In this document: piece after piece, positions 12,601-22,799 of the stretch
Numbering within the stretch: the first letter of the stretch is position 1
Layout of the letters: the number at the start of each line of letters is the position of its first letter
Assembly: GCF_036417845.1 (NCBI RefSeq)
Contig: NC_089984.1
Coordinates: 6,138,001 to 6,202,000, forward strand
Direction of reading: 5' to 3'
Origin: Apteryx mantelli
Lineage: Eukaryota; Chordata; Aves; Apterygiformes; Apterygidae
DNA length: 64,000 nt
Translations under genes and position numbers: made by a program
The notes under the pieces: generated by a model
Databases searched by the model: none
The model's input: the letters and a program-made list of their open reading frames with translations, nothing else
Told to the model about the DNA's origin: nothing

Positions 12601-15600
12601 TTGTGACGCAAGGAGGAGAGAGGAGGCACTCCGCAGCCGAATACAGAGCACAGAGTGGAAGTGGTAAACTGGGATGTGTAAAGAAAGAAGCACAGAAGTA
12701 GGAAGGTGGCAAGCAGACATTTTTGGCAGCCTGGTTATTACGTGCTGAGGTTGGGAAGAGAGTTACCTGGGAAACTGGCGGGGATTTGGTTTCAGTACAT
12801 TTCCACTGTTACAGGCGCCGGTTAACCGTCCTTGTAATTATGCACCTTACTTCTGGCCTCTGGAAATTTTTTAGCTCACAGACATAACTTTTAGCCAACA
12901 TTTTCTTACTAGGTCTTATTGGAGGTTTTAAAGCCTCTTTCAGTGATGTAGGCCATAGTTAAATCCTTTGCAGTTCTGGTTTTAGGCTGTAATATTGAAT
13001 CCCCATAATGACACTTTTGGATAAAATTTGTCAACTAAAATCATAATTTCCTGTACAATTGCTTATGGCTGAAGGATTTGGACGTTAGTTGTTCAAAAGA
13101 AATAGCAAGTTTAATAAATGAAATGAGTAGCTGCTTTCCTACCAGTATTTCTTTAGCAATTCATAGGTTCATTGATCCGGGAGGATTTCTCAATGGATGT
13201 ATACCAAATTCATACCAATGATATTATAACTTCTTAGTCTGAATTAATTAAGACGTTATTCATTGAGTTTGTTGGCCTGGTTTTCTTTTGTCTGTGTTTG
13301 CCAGAGCAATGTGCCAGGTGCTAGTGCTGCGCTGCTGAAGTAGCGTTTTGAAAAGACGTGGGTAGCTGCGAATCTCATTTGTGTAATGAGAAAGGCAAGT
13401 CCTGCCAGTTTGCAGGGATGAATGTATTATTTCCAGAAGAAAGAAGCTAATTGCTTCCTTATTGCCAATGTTTCAGCCATCGGTAATGCATATGCGGTAT
13501 TGAGCAACCCCGAGAAGAGGAAGCAATATGACCAGTTTGGAGACGAGAAACTTAACCCTGCTCGGCACGGACACAGTCACTCAGACTTCCACCGCGGGTT
13601 TGAAGCAGACATCTCCCCAGAAGACCTCTTCAACATGTTCTTTGGTGGTGGTTTTCCCTCTAGTAAGCCTGTTAAACCTTAATCTCGTGGACGGGACCCA
13701 ATCCTTCTGACAGAGCAATAATGGAGTAGTGATTTATTTGGCAGTGCAAGGGCTGGGTTGAGAGCTGTGTTCTTCTCCACAGCCAAATTTGATGAGAGTT
13801 CTCCTTCACAAATGACCTAAACACCTAGAGTTTTATAAATTGTTCAGATGGGTACCTGGAGAACTCAGCAAACAGCTGGTAATACCATCAAAGCCAGACT
13901 TCTTCCCAGCCTAGATACATTTAATATCAGGGCAGGGGTATTTTAGAAGACTCCCTTGTATTTTCTGTAGTCATATTTGGCTGGAAGTGGAGGCTGTGAT
14001 TATTTGGCCTCTCTGGACAAACTTGGAAAAACAAATATTTCTGTGTCAGTCAAATAGATTGAAAGTAGCTCTCTCCTATCTGATATGTAAGAATTAACAC
14101 ACTAACATCAAGTACTTGAAAAGGCGTCTTGAGACCTTTTGTATTCATGTTCTGCCTGTTGGAGAGGTAAAGCTACTCCAGTAAAAACAGAGTTGCTATT
14201 TTAGCTTAATCTCTCTTCCTTTTCTCACTGTCCCATGGGAATTCAGGATCAGTTTCTCAGCTGGTCTCCCTTTTCAGCTGTAGTTTTGACATTTAAGACA
14301 AGACATGGAAGAGCTCTGTTTTTATGGTGGAAAAAAATACCAAAATGTTCTCTTTTTAATTGGTTTTAATCTAAAATTGAATTCTATTCCATTCTAAGTG
14401 AGAAGCCTGTACAGGATATTCTTTCTGCGCAGCTGAGCCTGCTTCAGGCAAGAGGTTCGACTAGATGACCTCCTGAGGTCCCTTCCAAACTGAATTTTCC
14501 TGTGATCCTACAGAATCCTATAGCTGGATCTCTGTGCCCACCACCAGTTCGCCTTCAGGCAAATCTGCTCAGCATACCCTGGGAGGATTCCTCTTTCAGC
14601 TGAGGCTTTATTCATAGCTCATTTTGTAAATGATGACTTCAGGAGATAAATATAGAGTCTTTTGTATAAATTATTTTATCAGTCTCCTGTGGAGCCTCCT
14701 ATTCCATCACCCTAAACTACCGTAGCCTCTGGTGAGCTGTTGAGGATCCCTCCTTTACTGGCTGCGGCAGTGCCTTGCAGCCTCCCTGAGACATACCTGC
14801 TTAAAAGTCAAGGCAGCAGGACAGAGTGGCTTGAGTCGGTGGTTCGGCTTTGGCTGTGGGACCTGCTGACCAAATTCAGCCCCATGAAGCTTTGGTCACA
14901 TGCACCCCCTGCACTGGGAAGTAATGTGCGGATCTCGGGGCTAACCCTGCTCGGTAAATCGCTGTTCCGCAGAGACATCCCAGCTCCGGCCCAGAAGCAG
15001 CCGAGCCAGGCAGATGCGCTGTCCTCCTTCCAGCTCTGAACTGGCTGGCATGCTACTGGGTATCTGAGGCAGACTGAACTGGGAGCAGTGGTAACAGCGG
15101 ACCAGATCTAAGTGTGAGCAGAGCGTAGGTTCCCTTTACAGTATCTCCTTCCGTCCTTTTATCTTTGCTGAGTGGGGCCAAAACCAAAGCAGCAGATCGA
15201 GCCCCTTCTGACAGTGTTCAAAGTGAAAGATTTCTGAATTCACTGTGGCTTTTTAGCACCCCATCTGCTTTCTCTGTTGCCTTTTTAGTTGGTGAGGCTG
15301 ATGTGGAATGGGGCCGTATTTTTTGGTTCCATCCTAGCCAGCCAATGCGGTGTTATGTGCTGTGAATGCTTTGTAACAGTTTTCTTTTGCCTATAGGTAA
15401 CGTTCACGTATACAGCAACGGCAGGATGCGATATACCTATCATCAGAGGCAGGACAGACGAGAACATCAGGGTGATGTAAGTGGAGAACAGGCAGAGCTG
15501 GCTGGGACTGTAAAAGTGTTTCTAATATACAAATTGCAACTAGCTAGTGTGGCTGTTTTATGGGACAGTTCTTGTTTTCGCCATCCTGGGCAGAAATGAG

Positions 15601-18600
15601 TAATGGGAAGTAAATTAGCTCCAGAATTTACAAGAAGCTGCTGGTTTAATTAACTGGCGGCTCTCCCTGGGCTTTCATAGCTGTCTTCCAGTGGGGAAAA
15701 GAGTGATGTGTCTTGAAACAGTGACACCTTGAAATAAGATTGCATCAGTAAAATGTATTTGTTTTTTAACACAGGATAAACATTTCTTTTCTCATTTAAT
15801 CCCTTAATTTCAAAAAGACAGTCCACCTTTCAGATGATGTGTATTCTTGGCTCCTCCCAACATCTACTCTTTCTCCCTTTTATTCCAGTATTTTAAGATG
15901 GGGTATTCCTAATCTGTGATCCTTAATTAACCAAGGAAAGCACTTCATAGCATGATCTATTGTTGTGTTTTTCATCGCAGAACCTAAGTATGTCTCCAGC
16001 ACTCCAAGCCCTTTAATCTAGAGAAGTGAGAATAAGGGACTTTTACATAAACCTGGTCTCTTAAATATTATTGAAGATTGCTTTTTTCTGGGGATAGCCA
16101 ATGATATGCTTTTTAAAAAAAACCAAGAACTTCCTTCATGGTTTTCTCGAGGTTAAAGGTGGAAGGATACTCTGCTAGAAGTGGCGGGAGCTCAGGAGGT
16201 GAAGCAGAGGGGGAATTGCTTTCATCTGACATTGGAAAGGGGAGAGTGCTTTCCATAAAACTGGTTGTGCAGTTCTGTCCTGCTCAAGCTAGTGATCAGA
16301 AACTGCACAGTGGCAGATGCTCTAGATGAACAAAATGTGGGCATGAGGCTTTTGAAACCCACTCACAAGGCTACCCCTGCCAGTCCCCTCCGTCCTTTGT
16401 CACGTCTGTGGAAGGGGCAAGAAGTCTGGACCTTCAAAGTAATGCTGCCCTTGTCGGAGTGGAGCTGTGGGCTGCTGGATTGCTCCCAGTTATTTTGGGG
16501 CTCCTCGTAAGCCCACTGCCTGTGAGGAGCAGGAGAATCGAGGTTGTGGTAGGACTGTGAGGGAGGGATAGCAATGCTGTGGGTTCCTTGTGTGCGAGTG
16601 TATGGATGGCGCTCCACTGTATGTTTCTGTTCCTTCAGGGTGGCCTTGGGTTGTTTGTCCAGCTGATGCCTATCCTCATCCTGATCATTGTGTCTGCTCT
16701 CAGCCAGATGATGGTCTCCAGCCCACCCTACAGTTTGAGCCAGAGGCCGTTAGTACCTGCTATTCTAAAACTTCTCAAACTGGGGCTGGGGTTGGGTTCT
16801 GGAGGGCAGGGTGGCATTAGGGGGTAGGGAATTAGACACTCTGGTTTTCCTGTCATTTTTTGCTTTATCTTGTGCCACTGTTGCTCTTACTCCCAGATGT
16901 CACACACATTGGGGAAGGTCTGCTGCTTCTCAAGCAGGCCTTGAGGTGGAAGGCACAGGGCGCTCTCAGAAGGTGCACGCTTGCCTAGCAGAGGGTGTTC
17001 TTTGGCAGGGATCTTCTGCAGCCCGTTCCCATTGCTAGATGAGAACGGGACAGCCTAAATAACTTTGAGAGGCTGTAGCTCGGTAGAGCTGTTTGAACAC
17101 AGCTGGGATCCCATGGGCAAAATGAATTGAGATGCAGAGGTAAATCAGAGCGAGAAAAACAAAACCAGATCTGTTCTTCATAAAAGCCTCAGCTGCATTT
17201 ACACCTAGTACAAAGTAATACAGAAGGAGGAGAAGGAGTAGAAGACGCTCCTATAGAATAGCAGATGCTCCCAGAGAAACCCTCTATTTTTGAACTCTAA
17301 CCTTGCCATGAAATAGCTGTAGCCAGTAACTTGCCATGCAAAAGTGATGCTGTCTCCTTCCAGATCCTGTGAAATTCCATGGTCTGATCACTTTGCTGAC
17401 AAAATGAAGCGAATTTTTATTCTTACTTGCTTTGCAGTGCCAACAAGAAATGGGAGAACAGGCTTGATTTCTGGCTGCTTGCGTCATTCTTGCAAAGGCT
17501 TAATATATTTCCAATGGAGTTCCTTATGTGTATTTAAAAGGCTAGTGGAGGGTAGATTTGGTTATAGGCAGTGGGCCCTGTTTAGTTTCACCAATGACAA
17601 TGTTTGCCAGTGATGACCTTAAATACTATAAAACCTAGCTTACCTTTCAAGTCCAAGGCAAAGGCTGTGACATTATTGCTTAGAACCAAAAGATGGAGCA
17701 TTTTGAACAAAGCAGAATTAAGGGTCGTTCTGAGAGGCTAAAGAGTATTGAGATGCGATTTCTGTAGTATTTATTAGGACTATAAAAATGAGCAGATTTG
17801 TATCTAGACCTGCTCGTTGTGTATTGGTGAAGAGGGGGATTTATCAGGTGAAAAGACATTCAGCGAAGGACACTTTTAGGTGGACAGGGATTTGCTTCCA
17901 GCCTTGTCAGCTGTCAGAGGAGAACCATCCTTGAGCCCCAGATATTTCTCTGCCACACAATTCCCCATGCTGAGTTTGGGACCCAACTGAGCCCTGCACG
18001 TTAAGGCCTGTGCTTGGCTCTAAGGCAAGTGCATTTTTTTGTTGGCCTGCCCTGTAACTATTTCACATCTTTCTTCATGACAAATTGGGTCTCAACTTTC
18101 TGCTTCTCAGACAAAAGTTCTTCTGTGGCATGGTACAGTCCTGCCTCAGCTAGACACTGGCTGCCATTAGTGCCTGGGACACTAAATTAAACTCTGTGCA
18201 TGCGCTCAGGTAATGCAGGCACACCAATTTCCAAGTTTGGGTTTGGACAGGAGAGGCAAGCGAGCTGATCCAGCCTGAACAGTCCTCTGTCACCTCGTTG
18301 GAGTGACCAAGGCACTTGAAATGAAACAAGCTGAAAATGCATCCTGTGCCGGCAGGCGGTGCTGCGCGCTCGCTTGCTCGCTCGCTCGCTCGCTCGGGCA
18401 GCCGGCCCCTTCTTGCTGCCAGATCTAAAGGGAAATGCTGTGCTTGGCTGTTGTTCGGCAGAGATCTGGGGCTCCCCGCGGTGAACTCGGTGAGCAGGAG
18501 GCGAGAAGCTTTTGAACCTGGCAATGTTTGATGGCACAGAGAGGTTTTGGTGCCACTTGTTTATGTAGAGAGGAATAGAAACTTTTGGAGAGCTTAAGGC

Positions 18601-20859
18601 TCTGTCTTGACGGGTAAAATAGTGAGCTGAGCTTCTCCCAGGCTGCATCTCTGCCAGCAAACGCTGCCTGAGGTGCATTAGCGTTTGTCCTGAAAAATGC
18701 TGGGAGTGCTTTTTGGTCTTGTTAAGTCTATCCAGTTACCCCCTGTTTGTCCCTGAAAGCTGGTCCCTGGTGAAACGTGCAAGGGTGTCGGAATCACTCC
18801 TGTAAACCCTGATAACAGGCTGAAGGGCGAGCCAGATGAGTTAATGTTTACACCTGGCTTAAGAATCAGGCTCGCTTTTAATGCAGCAGCCAGCTGGTAT
18901 TTATTGTGGGAAACTTTGGGCACGTCTCCAGTTGGAGCTGTTCCTGATGAATCCGGTGTTTGGGCACAGGTCCTCTGTTACGGCTTGCAAACACGCCCTA
19001 GCGAGTGTCTCTAGGTTTGCTGGAGTGCTGGGGAAAATAAGTACACCCACTTTGTCTGAAATGCGAAGCTGCAGGGGCAGGGTAATAAGAGATTTCCTTC
19101 TAGAAAGTGCTTTCTGTGCTAGCTGGTGCAGGCTTGAGTGCACAGAGTGGATCTGATTTTGTTCGTGCAGCAAGCGTGTTTGTTGCAGCATGTGATGTGC
19201 TAGAGGAAGCTGACACTCTTGGGGTTAGCAGATATCTTCAGAGAAGAGAGCAAAGGGGACTGGGTTCAACCGAGAGGCGGCCTTGCTGAGTAAGTAGGGC
19301 TCCTGGGGAGTTGTGACAGCCGGCCCGTGCGCTGCTCTGACCCCTGCACTGCCTCAGTCCTCTGTGCAGACACGTTTCTGCCGTGCTGGCTGGTCTTATC
19401 CTGCGTCGCAAGTGCATCCGCCTCCTGGCTCTATAACCATCCTTGGAGCTCACCGTCAAAAACAGATGATGGTGTCGTCAGCGAGGAAATTGCAGAGGGA
19501 TTTAATTAGTGCTGAAAATTCTAATGAACACTTGATTTTAAATGTATTTAGCCCTTGGGCAATCTGCCTCCAAGATATGTCTGTATTCAGAGCTCTGCCC
19601 ACCTAGCTAGAGGCCCAGCAGGTTTTCTTTCCCAGTGTTAGTGTTTCAGTTCCACCAGAAATGCTTCTCCTTACCAAAGCTTCAAGTTTATGGACGCACA
19701 GGAGCGATGTATGTTTTCGGCGGTTTGGTATCATGTATGGCGTGTTGGGCATTTTAAAGAGGTGGGAGCTTCCTGCTCTGCCCTTGAAGAGCATCCTATA
19801 CCGTTCTGACTTTTCTCCTTGAACTAGGTCTGTGGGTCACATACACAGGAGGGTGACAGAGCACTTGAAAGTTGTCTACTACGTATCTGAGAACTTTGCA
19901 GAAGAGTACACAGGCACAAACCTAAAAAACGTTGAAAGGAGCGTGGAGGATGACTACATCGCAAATCTTCGAAATAACTGCTGGAAAGAGAAGCAGCAGA
20001 GTGAGTAGTGTGGGGTCAGGAATGGAGGGTTCTGTCTGCAGCACGAGGTCTGCTTTGGAAAACGCTGTGATTGGAGACTGAGTTATGCTAAAGTTTAACC
20101 TGGTGTGAGGACATTTCCTGTTTCTTTTTTGTATCCATGACTTTGTGACAAATCTAGTCTGGTTTTGGGATTTTTTTTTTTTTTTTTTTTTTTAATGCTG
20201 CTGTAGAACAGGTCAGACACGAGTTGTGCCCCAGAGATTCCTCTGCTGTTTCAGTCGTGTATCTCTGATTTCCAGTGGGGATGGAAGGTTGCAGACATCG
20301 GATTTTCAGGAGACCCAAGTGGCTCTATGTAGTATTTTAGTTCTCCTCTTGCACAGAACAAAATGCCTTTTGAATATTTCTGGCATATCCATCCAGCTCC
20401 CAAAATAGGCATGTCTGAAAGTCTGCTGCCTGTGATGTCCTCCATCCCACATCCCGTCCCCGCTCAGAAAGCTGTTCTTGCAGCACTGAAATCATCTCGC
20501 GTGTTGCTGAACGACCACAGGGACAGGAGAGACGGCCACCCAGCCAGGCAGCACGTGAGATATTCCGGCCATCTAGCCAGTCAGCACAGTGTGGCGACTT
20601 AAGCAAACTGTTTGCAAGCTCAAGAGCTTGAGGTGCTTCCTGTTCCCAGCGAAGTCCGTGGGGTGCTGGTGGTGGATGGCCTAGCGGATGATCCCCTTTC
20701 GCATCGTGTTTGTAACGCCGGACTTTTCCCTTTGCAGAGGAAGGCTTGTTGTACCGGGCACGCTACTTCGGAGACTCGGATCTGTACCAGCGAGCACAGA
20801 GGATGGGCACTCCCAGCTGTAGCAGACTGTCAGACGTTCAAGCCTCTCTGCACGGATAG
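3531..20859 (+). CDS. DNAJB12: DNAJB12, ER-membrane DnaJ/HSP40 co-chaperone (complete, 8 coding exons)
   Basis: DNAJB12 is a type III J-protein anchored in the ER membrane; its cytosolic J domain recruits Hsc70 and works with RNF5/RMA1 in degradation of misfolded membrane proteins. Exons are 3531-3663, 8826-9000, 10488-10633, 13477-13662, 15397-15476, 16639-16748, 19828-20000 and 20738-20859. They sum to 1125 bases, an uninterrupted frame of 374 residues plus TAG, matching the family length of about 375. Seen in order: a helical N terminus (residues 1-44), a low-complexity linker ending in [15 protein letters not shown], the J domain (about 105-175) with the catalytic HPD at 137-139, a GF-like region with [16 protein letters not shown], one hydrophobic segment (about 243-261), and the conserved C-terminal DUF1977 domain ending SLHG. 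The start ATG follows a GCC-repeat leader and begins MESN as in mammals. Paralogue DNAJB14 is less likely given the terminal sequence and the neighbours. Confidence 0.96.
3664..8825 (+). other. DNAJB12: DNAJB12 intron 1
   Basis: Intron of 5.2 kb. The 5' third is CpG island with a (GGGGA)n tract at 4087-4111; the rest is ordinary sequence growing AT-rich. A1-T1 homopolymers occur near 6160 and 7860. No transposable element or coding exon was recognised. Confidence 0.8.
4087..4111 (+). repeat. (GGGGA)n simple repeat
   Basis: About five tandem copies of a GGGGA unit, ending in a G6 run, within the CpG island of DNAJB12 intron 1. Confidence 0.9.
8826..9000 (+). CDS. DNAJB12: DNAJB12 coding exon 2
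   Basis: Encodes residues 45-102 plus two bases of Arg103. Acceptor TTTTCAG, donor AAGAG/GTGTGT. It carries LLESLNK and then a Ser/Pro/Gln-rich linker that is the least conserved part of the protein. Confidence 0.95.
9001..10487 (+). other. DNAJB12: DNAJB12 intron 2
   Basis: Intron of 1.5 kb. An exon-like segment at 10114-10287 (acceptor CTTTCAG, donor CTA/GTAAGG) would insert an in-frame stop if spliced in; see findings. Otherwise unremarkable. Confidence 0.8.
10488..10633 (+). CDS. DNAJB12: DNAJB12 coding exon 3 (J domain, 5' half)
   Basis: Encodes residues 103-151, including KDYYEILGV, the lysine-rich helix II and the invariant HPD motif followed by KNH. The acceptor CTGGTAG and donor AAAG/GTAAAG give continuous phase with both neighbours. 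Confidence 0.96.
10634..13476 (+). other. DNAJB12: DNAJB12 intron 3
   Basis: Intron of 2.8 kb with mixed composition. I recognise no mobile element, exon or RNA gene in it. Confidence 0.8.
13477..13662 (+). CDS. DNAJB12: DNAJB12 coding exon 4 (J domain end, GF-like region)
   Basis: Encodes residues 152-213. It contains [20 protein letters not shown], which closes the J domain, then a His-rich [12 protein letters not shown] stretch and [16 protein letters not shown]. Confidence 0.96.
13663..15396 (+). other. DNAJB12: DNAJB12 intron 4
   Basis: Intron of 1.7 kb. It carries one degraded CR1 3' fragment, annotated separately. Nothing else is recognised. Confidence 0.8.
14434..14510 (+). mobile_element. 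CR1 LINE 3'-end fragment (degraded)
   Basis: Contains the CR1 3' signature in diverged form: GACTAGATGACCTCCTGAGG followed by TCCCTTCCAAACTGAA and a remnant of the terminal TGTGAT repeat. Plus orientation, truncated and mutated, typical of old avian CR1 copies. Confidence 0.85.
15397..15476 (+). CDS. DNAJB12: DNAJB12 coding exon 5
   Basis: Encodes residues 214-240 ([18 protein letters not shown] and following basic stretch), just before the membrane anchor. Acceptor CTATAG, donor GAT/GTAAGT, phase 0 at the 3' end. Confidence 0.95.
15477..16638 (+). other. DNAJB12: DNAJB12 intron 5
   Basis: Intron of 1.2 kb; nothing recognised in it beyond ordinary sequence. Confidence 0.8.
16639..16748 (+). 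CDS. DNAJB12: DNAJB12 coding exon 6 (transmembrane segment)
   Basis: Encodes residues 241-276, including the single hydrophobic membrane anchor ([17 protein letters not shown]) and PPYSLSQR. The donor is GTTAGT, a weaker site than its neighbours, but the frame resumes exactly in exon 7. Confidence 0.93.
16749..19827 (+). other. DNAJB12: DNAJB12 intron 6
   Basis: Intron of 3.1 kb containing a small GC island with a (GCTC)n repeat near 18.38 kb. No exon or mobile element was recognised. Confidence 0.8.
18367..18397 (+). repeat. (GCTC)n microsatellite
   Basis: Tandem GCTC tetranucleotide, about seven copies with one interruption, inside a local GC-rich patch of DNAJB12 intron 6. Confidence 0.9.
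19828..20000 (+). CDS. DNAJB12: DNAJB12 coding exon 7 (DUF1977, 5' part)
   Basis: Encodes residues 277-334 of the C-terminal domain: [13 protein letters not shown], then [12 protein letters not shown] and [18 protein letters not shown]. Conserved with other vertebrate DNAJB12 proteins; acceptor GAACTAG, donor CAGA/GTGAGT. Confidence 0.95.
20001..20737 (+). other. DNAJB12: DNAJB12 intron 7
   Basis: Short intron of 0.74 kb with a 23-base T run at 20171-20193; nothing else noted. Confidence 0.8.
20738..20859 (+). CDS. DNAJB12: DNAJB12 terminal coding exon 8
   Basis: Encodes residues 335-374 ([16 protein letters not shown] to VQASLHG) and the TAG stop. Acceptor CCCTTTGCAG. The terminus is almost identical to mammalian DNAJB12. 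Confidence 0.96.
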
Positions 20860-22620
20860 TCACTGCCAGCCCACTCAGCAGAGGTCTAAGTACGAGCTGG
20901 TGATGCTTCCCGTGACACTGAAGCATGGCACATCAGTGCTTTTAATACTTACTTAAATCTCTGTTTGAGACGCAAGTCTTCATGAGTCTCCTCTGGATGC
21001 ACACACGTAATGGGGGGAAGCGCCGCCCTCCGTCAAGTGTACACACTTTAATTGGGAAATTGATTTTGTTTAGTTTGCATGTCAGCACCCTCGGCTATCT
21101 CCAAGCTCACTGTTTTCTCTGGCGTTGTTGGTGTTGGTTCTCTAGGAACAAAGCAAAAGCTCCAGGCATGTTGGCGACTCAGCTGAGTTCTCGTCAACCG
21201 TGCATTCGATGCAGTGGTAGTGTGCGCCTTGGCTGGTTGGAAGTTTTCTCCCGTATCTTGCAAAGCCTTTACCAGCCTTGGCAGCCAGCTGCCACGTTTT
21301 AATGAACCTTTTTTGTTGCTTTATTGTCTGTTTTATTGAAAAGCTGTTCTCCTATGGCACTTGAAGAAATATGGTGACAGGGAATGGACTCCTACAAAAC
21401 AGATGTTCCTTGCCCCCTGTGGCCTTCCCGTGACACTCAAGGAAAACAAAGCAAATGGGCAGAGTCTGTAGCAGGCTGTAGAAGTAACTTACTGTATTAA
21501 ACTGGGAAACAAAGTAAAAACAGCTGAGCACGAGTCTGGAAGACTCATGGATTGGAGAGCCTGAATTAAGGCAAGTCTAGATAGCATAGAGGAGACCAGG
21601 TGCACTGAGTCATAGGAGAACTGCATGAAAATAATGAAAAAATTGGCACGGAGTTTGGAGTCCCATTTCTGCTCAATTATTTGGGCTGATTTCATCTATC
21701 AGGTACTACTAGCATGGCTGTAAAACCTACAGGCCTCCTCCACCCACAAAACTGTTTGAAAGTGGGGTTTCTTTAGAAAATTGAAGGCGAAGCTCAGACC
21801 AAGTTTTAGTTTTGTGGACACCATTTAGGCCTGCAGAGACTTCTCTGGGACAGTGGATATTGCTACTTGATTTGTAGACACAAGTAAGAAGGTTTAGCAG
21901 TGGAATTTTTGCTTGTTTTTATTTTCTTTGGCAAATAGAGCACATCTGAAAGTTTGGCCCTTAGATCAAATCCTGTGGGTCATGTTCTGCCTTTTTTGGG
22001 TGTATCCTGTTTTTGGAACCATTCTTATCTCGATACGCCCACTGTCTCGTTTTGATAACTGCGCCTCTTACTTAATGAGAGACTGGTATTAATTGCCCGC
22101 TTTTCTTTGCGAAATGCAGCACTTCTCTGTACCCGTGATCGGAAAAAGAGAATTGCTCTGCAGCAGAGGGCCCGCTGCGCTTTGGACTGGCGTGGCTGAA
22201 AAAGCCGTGTCCCCTGTAATCTAGGGGAAGGGTGGGAAAGGGAGGGGGGGGCTGTGACATGCGACTGGCTGGAGACTGACGCAGTTACCGCTTTCATTCC
22301 CAGACTCTTGAAATGCCTGAAGACTTTTGGTGAAGTGCACTGAGCCAAGGTGACAGACTTTAAATATAAAGAATCAAACCTTAAATTAAAATGGAATTGG
22401 AGAATTAGCAACGCACAGCTGCCCTCTTTCTTCTCTCTGTCTGTCTCCGCCGTTAGACGTCTCAGGCAGCAATTAGAACAGGAAATAAAGCTGCCCGTCT
22501 TCCTCCCTCCCTCCCAACACCACTAGAGTGCGACAGTCTAGTTGCTCCTAGGATACCACAACCATGAGAACAAATGTGTAGAGTGTAAAATAATAAAACA
22601 AACTGCAGAAGCCACGAAGC
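20860..22620 (+). other. DNAJB12: DNAJB12 3'UTR (inferred extent)
   Basis: Noncoding sequence after the stop. AATAAA hexamers occur at 22484-22489 and 22592-22597, and an ATTAAA at 22777-22782. The mammalian gene has a 3'UTR of similar order, so an end near 22.6-22.8 kb is likely, but the true cleavage site is unknown. Confidence 0.5.
22592..22597 (+). terminator. DNAJB12: Candidate DNAJB12 poly(A) signal AATAAA
   Basis: AATAAA in an AT-rich context, with a second AATAAA about 108 bases upstream. One of several possible signals; a more distal one lies at 24341-24346. Confidence 0.4.
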
Positions 22621-22799
22621 AAAAGGAGACCCTTCGTGACTGCGCTGGTCACTTCTGATGGAGAGAGAAATCGGACAATTTGGGGATAAAAGAAAGCTTA
22701 AAAAAGAACATATAATCTATTTAGAATTAATTTATAGCTGTATATATGTTGTACTTTTAAACTATGCAGAGGTCGGATTAAATTATTTTGCTTTCCGCT

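Noticed and set aside
14434-14510. GGTTCGA box suggesting a tRNA gene (near 14454)
   Set aside because: No cloverleaf or A box; the sequence is part of a degraded CR1 3' end.
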